A stretch of DNA of 32,507 nt from Bacteroidetes bacterium 4572_128 (GTDB lineage Bacteria; Bacteroidota; Bacteroidia; Bacteroidales; 4572-128): NCBI GenBank assembly GCA_002084355.1, contig NBLL01000007.1, positions 1 to 32,507 of the forward strand. The letters are read 5' to 3'. The notes beneath the pieces are model-generated. The model searched no databases. It was not told the DNA's origin and was given only the letters and a program-made list of their open reading frames with translations. Positions 26,756 through 32,507 of this stretch are shown here, in pieces. Every line of letters starts with the position of its first letter. The first letter of the stretch is position 1. The translations under genes were made by a program, and so were the position numbers.

Positions 26756-27793
26756 ATGAGAATATTTTTCAGAGTCGATGCAAATAAAAATATAGGTTTT
26801 GGACATCTTTTTAGAAGTTTGAATATTGCAAATACTATAAAAAAAATGTATAAAATAAAAGAAATAATTTTTTTAACCAAAAATAATAAAATTTGCAAGA
26901 ATATTTTAAATAAAAATAATTTTTCTTTTATTTTAAAGGAAAAAAATCAAGAGGAAATTTTTTTGGAGAAGATTATTTCAAAAAATAATTTTGACATTTT
27001 ATTTATTGATAATTTTTATCCTTATGAAAGGAAAATTATTGAAAAATTAAAAAAATATTTGAAAATTATTATGTTTCATAATTTGTGTGAAGGCAGTTTT
27101 TATTCGGACATTTGTATTTTGCCGAGTGCACACACAGAAGAAGAAATTATAAATGATGAAAGATGGAAAAATACAAGATTTCTTCACGGAGAGAAATATA
27201 TTGTTATAAATGAAAATATTAATATTTTAAAAAAAACACCAAAAAACAGGAAAAAAAATTTTTTCAATCTTACAATTACAACAGGTGGAAGCGATCCAAA
27301 AGGAGTTTTAATAACTTTATTAGAATTTTTAAATGATTTGAAAATTGATAATTTTCAAATTACGGCTTTAGTTGGGATTTCTTTTTATGAGAAAAAGAAA
27401 TTAGAAAATTTAAAAAAGAAATTAGCAAATTTTATTAAAATTATTCCATACTCGGAAAAAGAGTTTTTAAAATCAGATATGGTTATTTGTACTTTTGGAG
27501 TTTCAACTTATGAATTAATGTTTCTTGAAATACCGATTATCAGCATTGGACATTCAGAAATAAATACAAAAGCAAGTGAAATTTTAGAAAAAAAGTTCAA
27601 TTCTATAATTGATTTAGGTCTTATTGACAATTTGAAAAAAGAAATTTTACAAAAAACAATTTTTAATTTATTAAAAAATAGAAATGATTTAGAAATTTTA
27701 TCAAAAAATCAAAAAAATTTTATAGATGGAAAAGGAAATTTAAGAGTTGCTAAAATTATTCTTGATAAAAACAATAATTTTATGAATTTTTAA
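26756..27793 (+). CDS. PseG-like nucleotide-sugar hydrolase / GT-B fold protein
   Basis: The 345-residue protein starts MRIFFRVDANKNIGFGHLFR, the classic N-terminus of PseG, which removes UDP from UDP-2,4-diacetamido-2,4,6-trideoxy-beta-L-altropyranose in pseudaminic acid synthesis. The catalytic His of PseG corresponds to GFGHLFRS. The C-terminal half has TTGGSDPKG (nucleotide-binding loop) and FGVSTYELMFLEIPIISI with the conserved Glu. No other pse or neu genes are in the window. The protein is also compatible with a stand-alone member of the MurG-like GT-B family. Start and stop are unambiguous. It stands alone between oppositely oriented genes. Confidence 0.82.
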   Translation: MRIFFRVDANKNIGFGHLFRSLNIANTIKKMYKIKEIIFLTKNNKICKNILNKNNFSFILKEKNQEEIFLEKIISKNNFDILFIDNFYPYERKIIEKLKKYLKIIMFHNLCEGSFYSDICILPSAHTEEEIINDERWKNTRFLHGEKYIVINENINILKKTPKNRKKNFFNLTITTGGSDPKGVLITLLEFLNDLKIDNFQITALVGISFYEKKKLENLKKKLANFIKIIPYSEKEFLKSDMVICTFGVSTYELMFLEIPIISIGHSEINTKASEILEKKFNSIIDLGLIDNLKKEILQKTIFNLLKNRNDLEILSKNQKNFIDGKGNLRVAKIILDKNNNFMNF

Positions 27794-27800
27794 ATTAAAA

Positions 27801-28085
27801 AATATTGAAATTTTGGACGTTTTTTTGAAAAAATTTTTTTTATTTTGAAATTATAAAAATTTGAGCGTTTTTTCAAAAAAAAATTTTTTCAATTTCAAAA
27901 ATTTTAAAATTTTGGTCGTTTTTTGAAAAAATTTTTTCGAAAAAACATTAAAATTTTGGACGATTTTTGATTTTTTTTTTTTAATTATAAAAAAGCATTA
28001 AAATTTCATCGTTTTTTTGAAAAAAATTATTTTTTTTTTATAAAAAAACATTAAAAATTTTGCCGTTTTTTGAAAATTTTTTTTT
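27801..28085 (+). repeat. Cluster of six degenerate copies of the dispersed intergenic motif
   Basis: Copies begin near 27801, 27853, 27900, 27944, 27993 and 28049, each with a (A)TTAAAATTTTGG-like start, a CG or TCG, then T-run, A-run and T-run. All are in plus orientation, 3' of the gene ending at 27793. Spacing is irregular (40-60 bp), so this is not a clean tandem array. The stretch 27794-28194 holds only these copies and a terminator. Confidence 0.85.
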
Positions 28086-28135
28086 TCTAATTATAGAAAT
28101 TCATAAAATTATTGTTTTTTTCAAAAAAAATTAAA

Positions 28136-28173
28136 AAAAAAATACGAAAAAAAATTTTTTTTCGTATTTTTTT
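28136..28173. terminator. Strong hairpin terminator between convergent genes
   Basis: A long perfect stem centred on A8/T8 with TACG arms (AATACGAAAAAAAA and complement) lies 22 bases after the stop of the T9SS gene. It has A/T runs on both outer sides, so it may act in both directions. Confidence 0.85.
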
Positions 28174-28194
28174 ATTTAAAAAAATTTTATGAAT

Positions 28195-31100
28195 TTATTT
28201 TATAGATATTTTTTCTATTTTAATATTTTCACCGTCATTTATTATTAAATAATAAATCCCAGCTTCAAAATTAGAAATATCAATTTTATTGTCTATAGAA
28301 TTAACATTTTTAAATTCTTTTGTAAATAAAATTTGCGATTGAACGTTTCTTAAACTTACATTATAAGTTCTATTTTCTTTAGAATTAATAATTAAATTAA
28401 AACTTTCGTTCGCAGGATTTGGAAAAATAGAAATGTTATTATCAGATTTTATATTTTCTAATGAAACAAGTGTCGCAGTTAAATTTAAAGTAAAAGTAAT
28501 AAATGTATCTGCTCCTCCAGGAGGAAAACAAGAAACTATAGCAAAATAATCTCCAGCTATTAACTCAATATCTTCGAAACTACCTCCACTAACACCCTTA
28601 GCAAAACCCATACAAGTTCCACCATTTCCTGGTTCACCGTCATAAATATAAACACTTGCACTTGTTCCTTCTATACTACCACTTAAATTACTTGTTTGCG
28701 TAATTGTAAACTTATAAACAATATCATCTCCATTCATATAATAAGCTGGTCCACAACCATCAGTATCAGAATAATCATTTCCAAAACTTTCAGTAGTTCC
28801 TTCAAAATTAGAAAGCGGTAATTCTATAGATATTGGCAATCCACAAACAGAACCTTCTGGAATAATATAACATATTTCATTAGAATTATCAGTATTAAAA
28901 GAAGGTAAATAAGCAGGTGGAGTTCCCCATAATCTTATATTATAATTTATTGGATTTTCATAAATTGGATTATCCTGGAAAGCTGGAAAAACTAAGAAAT
29001 AATATTCTCCCGGAGGTAAGAAAAAATTATTTATACTTTCGTCTTCTCCATAACCATATAAATTCATACTTGCCGAAGTATTATTATTATCATCTAAAGA
29101 TTGAATAACCAATGAAATATCTGAGCAAGAAATATCTGCTTGTAAATTAATGAGAGTAGGATTTTCTATTTCAAATTTAAAATAATCCATATCTCTTGTT
29201 GTTGAAGTTCCATTTAGGTAAAAATGATAGCTACCAGTTATTAGAGTTGGATTTTCTGGATTACCAATTACACAATCAGTAAAATGATCTGCTTCTGTAC
29301 CTGAGCCAGGACCACTGTTTGGTTCTGTTTCTGGCGTTCCAACAGGAACTAAATCATCTTCACAATCGATGTCTTTTGTTTCGGAAATATTTAATAGATC
29401 ATTTGAAATTGAACTTTTAATTTTTTTATTAAAAGAAGTTGGAGGAGGATTCATAGGTAAATTAGCAAAAGGAATCGGTTTCCAATTTAAATTAACCATA
29501 CCATTTTGAACATTAACATTTTCTAATTCAGGAGATTCAGGAATTTCTTCTTCTTCTATACTAAAAATAAAAGGATCATAACTCCATGCATCTGACCAGA
29601 ATAAATAATAAGATTTTCCAGATTCAGCAATAAAAGAAACTTCAGAAGCATATTCATTATTAGGATAAAAATCAGGTCCAACATCTTCAGAAAATGCTAT
29701 GAAACCACCATTTTCGCAAGCATCAAAAACATATAATCTTGTATCATAAGGTTCTGGACTTGTGTTCATTAATGGTTGGTCTTCTCTACAAGAAGATATC
29801 GTAACAAAATTAGTTTCGCTTGGAGTATAAACAAACCAATAAGGTGCTTGCGGCGAATTATTATCTCCAACAACAGCAATTTGTGCTGTTTCACAAATTT
29901 GACCTTCTGACGCTGCTTCTTCATTTACTGTTACTGTCCAATCAGTATTTGTAATTCCATCCTGAGCGATAACATTATAAACAACTGGATTAGTAAAATC
30001 ATTAACACTTACTCCGCTTATTTGCTCTACACCAGCAATATTTACAGTTGCACCTATTGAAATTATAAAAGAAGATACTATTCCTTCTATATTAGTTCCA
30101 TATGCAACTTCAACAGAAATATCATTTCCAGTTATAGTTGCATCATTAATTTGCTGAGGAATTGAAAAGCTTGTTATTAATGTTTCTGTACCTACTTCTA
30201 AAGTATTTACATTAATTGTCCAATCTGTAGTTGTCAATCCATCTTCAGAAACAATAATATAAGTAACAGAACTTGAAAAATTATTTCCAGTAATTTCACT
30301 TATTTGTTCAACTCCATTCACCGTAACACTTGCAAAACTTGAAGTAATATAATTTGCAACTAAATTACTTAGATCTGTACCAAAAGGCACATCTATATTA
30401 ACAATATTATTTACTTCATCTATAGTAGAATTTACAGATTCATTAAAAGAAAAATTAATAAAATTTGCACCGTTTTCATCTATACGATGAGGTATAACTA
30501 TAGAAGTTATTTCTGCACCACCATCAAAAGAGCCTAATAAAGAAGTTTCTCCGGTCTCTAAATTTAATGTTCTTAATTCTCCAGAATTTGCATCATCTCC
30601 ATCATCAGAAGCACTATATGAAGAATAATAACAAGTATTTGTATTATGGTCAAAATCCATGCTTTGTGCATAAGCAGCATTAAAATCTAATGGAGCAATT
30701 AAAGTTAAGTTACCATTAACTTTATTAATGGAATACAATTTATCTTGTAGTATATCTATAGTATATAAAATTCCATTTTCATCACAAGCAAGATTTATTG
30801 GTAATGTATTGCTATCAGAACCATCTCCTATAAATTTTAATGTGGCATTTGTTAAATTTATCGTATAAAGTCCACTACCAGAAATACCATACATTGTAAA
30901 AGTAGTCCAATCGTAAGCCATTCCATTAAAAGAAACGCCTCCTAAACTTCCAATAATACTTCTTTCGCCAGTTTCGGTATTAATTTTAATTAAATCACTG
31001 TCACTGTTATCATCTTTAGAATCGACAACATACCATCCATCATTAGCCCAGCTTCCACAATAAACAGAACTTTCATCAGATTGATCGGCAATAGAAATTA

Positions 31101-31278
31101 AACTTCCATTTTCCAAATCAATAATAGCTGGACCTGCAGGAGTTTCTCCGGACATAGCTACAGCTACATAACAATAAGCCTCCTCTAAATCAATTAACGC
31201 AGATTTTTTTTGAGAAAAAGCGCTATGCGAAATTAAAAAGAAAGCAATAAGGTAAAAAAATATTCTTTTTTTTAACAT
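28195..31278 (-). CDS. Large secreted beta-rich protein with T9SS type A C-terminal sorting domain
   Basis: The 1027-residue protein has a signal peptide (MLKKRIFFYLIAFFLISHSA, cleaved near FSQ). Residues about 25-265 form repeated short beta-units (NGMAYD, MYGISGSGLYTINL, YTIDILQDKLYSINK) that look like a propeller. Two tandem domains of about 90 residues follow, each ending with SEDGLTTTDWTINVN or AQDGITNTDWTVTVN. A module with DMDYFKFEI and PPGEYYFLVFP is of the pre-peptidase C-terminal type; a similar one ends around FITFTLNL. The last 75 residues are a complete T9SS sorting domain (NISIFPNPANESFNLIINSK, then FEAGIYYLIIN). This implies export through the outer membrane and anchoring on the surface. 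No catalytic residues are seen, so adhesion or structure is more likely than catalysis. A clean -7 box lies upstream. Confidence 0.9.
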   Translation of the reverse strand: MLKKRIFFYLIAFFLISHSAFSQKKSALIDLEEAYCYVAVAMSGETPAGPAIIDLENGSLISIADQSDESSVYCGSWANDGWYVVDSKDDNSDSDLIKINTETGERSIIGSLGGVSFNGMAYDWTTFTMYGISGSGLYTINLTNATLKFIGDGSDSNTLPINLACDENGILYTIDILQDKLYSINKVNGNLTLIAPLDFNAAYAQSMDFDHNTNTCYYSSYSASDDGDDANSGELRTLNLETGETSLLGSFDGGAEITSIVIPHRIDENGANFINFSFNESVNSTIDEVNNIVNIDVPFGTDLSNLVANYITSSFASVTVNGVEQISEITGNNFSSSVTYIIVSEDGLTTTDWTINVNTLEVGTETLITSFSIPQQINDATITGNDISVEVAYGTNIEGIVSSFIISIGATVNIAGVEQISGVSVNDFTNPVVYNVIAQDGITNTDWTVTVNEEAASEGQICETAQIAVVGDNNSPQAPYWFVYTPSETNFVTISSCREDQPLMNTSPEPYDTRLYVFDACENGGFIAFSEDVGPDFYPNNEYASEVSFIAESGKSYYLFWSDAWSYDPFIFSIEEEEIPESPELENVNVQNGMVNLNWKPIPFANLPMNPPPTSFNKKIKSSISNDLLNISETKDIDCEDDLVPVGTPETEPNSGPGSGTEADHFTDCVIGNPENPTLITGSYHFYLNGTSTTRDMDYFKFEIENPTLINLQADISCSDISLVIQSLDDNNNTSASMNLYGYGEDESINNFFLPPGEYYFLVFPAFQDNPIYENPINYNIRLWGTPPAYLPSFNTDNSNEICYIIPEGSVCGLPISIELPLSNFEGTTESFGNDYSDTDGCGPAYYMNGDDIVYKFTITQTSNLSGSIEGTSASVYIYDGEPGNGGTCMGFAKGVSGGSFEDIELIAGDYFAIVSCFPPGGADTFITFTLNLTATLVSLENIKSDNNISIFPNPANESFNLIINSKENRTYNVSLRNVQSQILFTKEFKNVNSIDNKIDISNFEAGIYYLIINDGENIKIEKISIK

Positions 31279-31309
31279 AAATAAAATTTTAAGGTTTTAA
31301 AAATTTTCA

Positions 31310-31317
31310 CAAAGATA
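31310..31317 (-). promoter_or_regulatory. Bacteroidota -7 box of the T9SS cargo gene
   Basis: TATCTTTG on the minus strand is identical to the octamer before tRNA-Leu and lies 31 bases upstream of the start at 31278. Confidence 0.65.
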
Positions 31318-31471
31318 AAAAAAAATTTAAAAAAAAACATATTTTTTTTAAATTTATTAAAAAAAACAAAATATATAAAATTATATTTGGGTTTTTTGAA
31401 AAAATCAGATTATAATCATTTTGAAAATATTTGATTGTCTTTTTAATGAGGAATTTTTTAATGTGAATGAA

Positions 31472-31567
31472 AAAAAACCTTCAATTTATTTCAAAATTCG
31501 TCCAAAATTTTAATATTTTAAAAAAACCTTCAATTTATTTCAAAATTCGTCCAAAATTTTAATATTT
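31472..31567 (-). repeat. 49-bp tandem duplication containing the dispersed motif
   Basis: Two nearly identical units begin with a poly-A-CCTTCAATTTATTTC stretch (near 31472 and 31521) and contain AAATTCGTCCAAAATTTT. On the minus strand each reads ATATTAAAATTTTGGACG followed by AATTTTG. The stretch 31279-31619 holds only promoter and repeat sequence. Confidence 0.88.
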
Positions 31568-31574
31568 TATAATC

Positions 31575-31612
31575 TCAAAAAAAATTTTTTTTCAAAAAAA
31601 CGGCAAAATTTT
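31575..31612 (-). repeat. Dispersed intergenic motif, single copy
   Basis: On the minus strand CATTAAAATTTTGCCG is followed by a T-G-A-run and a T-run, immediately 3' of the gene ending at 31620. Confidence 0.8.
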
Positions 31613-31619
31613 AATGATT

Positions 31620-32507
31620 TTAAATTTTCACACCCATAACAAGAACATCATCAATTTGTTTATAATTTCCTTTCCAGTTCTCAAAAGTATTATTAATAAT
31701 TTGTTTTTGTTTATTCATATTTTCATTTTGAATTTCCGAAAGCAATTTCTTAAAATTCTTTTTCATAAATTTCTTATTTTTTTTACCACCAAATTGGTCT
31801 ATAAAACCGTCAGAAAAAATATAAATTTTATCTTCTTTTTCCAATTGAATTTCATAATTTGTAAATGATTTCTCTTTACGATAAATTCCTATGGGTTGCC
31901 TATCAGCTTTATATTCTATCATTTCATTATTTCTAAATAAATATAAAGGATTATTTGCTCCCGCAAATTGTAAAACATTAGTTTTTGTATTCAAAGAACA
32001 AAAAGCTATATCCATACCTTCTTGTCGTTTACTTTCTGAATTTTGTTTTAGAGATTTTTTTATTTCTTCTCTTAAAATATCTAATATTTTTCCAGCTTGA
32101 TATAAACCTTTTCTTGCAACAATTTCATTTATGACGACATCACGAGGTTTAAAAAATATAAAATAATCTGATAAATTATTTTCAAATAAATCTAAACTTG
32201 GCAAAATAGCATCTTGAATTTTATTTGCTAAACTCAGATCTTTTGTTCTTTGATTTACTTTATTTTCTAAGTTTTCATAAAGAAGAGCATTTTCTATAGA
32301 AACCGCAATTTGAGAAGATAAAATATTAATTGTTTTTATTCTTTCTTCGGTAAAAGCGTGAGAACTGGCACTATTTTCTAAATACAAAATAGCGACCATT
32401 TTGTTTTTATGAATTATCGGATAACAAAAAACAGATTTTAATGAATAATTTTTCAAATATTCATCATTTTCATAATCCTTATTTTTTGAAATGTCATCAA
32501 TGAGTAC
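31620..32507 (-). CDS. GAF-SpoIIE phosphatase-like protein lacking its catalytic core (5' partial)
   Basis: The frame is open to the window edge; the TTG at 32456 is not the true start. The visible N-terminal part is the end of a GAF domain (SVFCYPIIHKNKMVAILYLE, ending ISSQ/AVSIENALLYENLE-like), of the type found in long multidomain kinase or phosphatase sensors. A short linker leads to IQDAILPSLDLFENN and FFKPRDVV. At this point the normal SGDFYW block through ADCTGHGVPGAF is absent, and the sequence jumps in frame to NEIVARKG. The later motifs EGMDIAFC, FAGANN, SDGFIDQFGG and QIDDVLVMGVKI remain. Compared with the intact paralogue at 6276-8823, about 39 residues are missing, including two metal-binding Asp. 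It should have no phosphatase activity; it might still bind a partner. Confidence 0.87.
   Translation of the reverse strand, partial: VLIDDISKNKDYENDEYLKNYSLKSVFCYPIIHKNKMVAILYLENSASSHAFTEERIKTINILSSQIAVSIENALLYENLENKVNQRTKDLSLANKIQDAILPSLDLFENNLSDYFIFFKPRDVVINEIVARKGLYQAGKILDILREEIKKSLKQNSESKRQEGMDIAFCSLNTKTNVLQFAGANNPLYLFRNNEMIEYKADRQPIGIYRKEKSFTNYEIQLEKEDKIYIFSDGFIDQFGGKKNKKFMKKNFKKLLSEIQNENMNKQKQIINNTFENWKGNYKQIDDVLVMGVKI

Noticed and set aside
31614-31868. Hydrophobic plus-strand ORF opposite the GAF-SpoIIE gene
   Set aside because: It is the antisense of a clearly coding SpoIIE domain. The Phe/Ile-rich product is what AT-rich antisense gives.
2427-32507. Group I/II introns, inteins or programmed frameshifts as the reason for the gene breaks
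   Set aside because: The breaks lack sequence rather than gain it, no intron or intein motifs are present, and no slippery site with a downstream structure is shared among them.

Overview
This is a very AT-rich stretch from a member of the Bacteroidota. Several independent signs point there: two proteins with (or with remnants of) type IX secretion C-terminal sorting domains, a trigger factor of the Bacteroidota type, SpoIIE phosphatases with TPR or GAF sensory parts, TAnnTTTG-type -7 promoter boxes, few Shine-Dalgarno sites, and a 419-residue conserved protein commonly (and doubtfully) labelled asparagine synthetase B in Bacteroidales. The exact lineage cannot be fixed from the window.

Layout. 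1-1848 (+) is the 3' end of a large protein of unknown function with a 13-copy acidic pentapeptide tail. 1902-2463 is an array of six intergenic hairpin units. 2427-4983 (-) is a broken M43 metalloprotease with PKD domains, followed upstream by thyA (5033-5827, -). 6276-8823 (+) is a TPR-SpoIIE phosphatase with a one-base frame break. 9271-15313 (-) is a co-directional block: LuxE-like acyl-protein synthetase, LOG-family protein, penicillin-binding protein 2, LtaS-type sulfatase-fold membrane enzyme and a His-rich lipoprotein. 15444-17196 (+) is a broken sensor histidine kinase. A tRNA-Leu(UAG) and trigger factor follow (17795-19254, +), then a convergent small membrane protein (19300-19821, -). 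19918-21526 (+) is a papain-like protease. 21687-24088 (+) holds two adjacent DUF2233/NAGPA-type proteins, the second decayed. 24294-25041 (-) is a broken methyltransferase, 25387-26646 (-) the 'asparagine synthetase B'-named protein, 26756-27793 (+) a PseG-like protein, 28195-31278 (-) a 1027-residue T9SS cargo, and 31620-32507 (-) a GAF-SpoIIE protein that has lost its catalytic core.

Two patterns stand out. First, seven accessory or sensory genes carry internal breaks: in most a conserved block is missing, and in six the frame is also lost. Housekeeping genes in the same window (thyA, tig, the PBP2 block, tRNA-Leu) are intact. This looks more like genome decay than random sequencing error. 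Second, one intergenic motif, a palindromic AAAATTTT, then GGNCG, then T6-G-A6 and a T-run, recurs about twenty times at eight loci. It is mostly just 3' of a gene and in that gene's orientation, and at 1902-2463, 9041-9242 and 31472-31567 it has expanded into tandem arrays. At the first of these the array has overrun the end of the metalloprotease gene. I found no CRISPR array, transposase, phage gene or recognised defence system.
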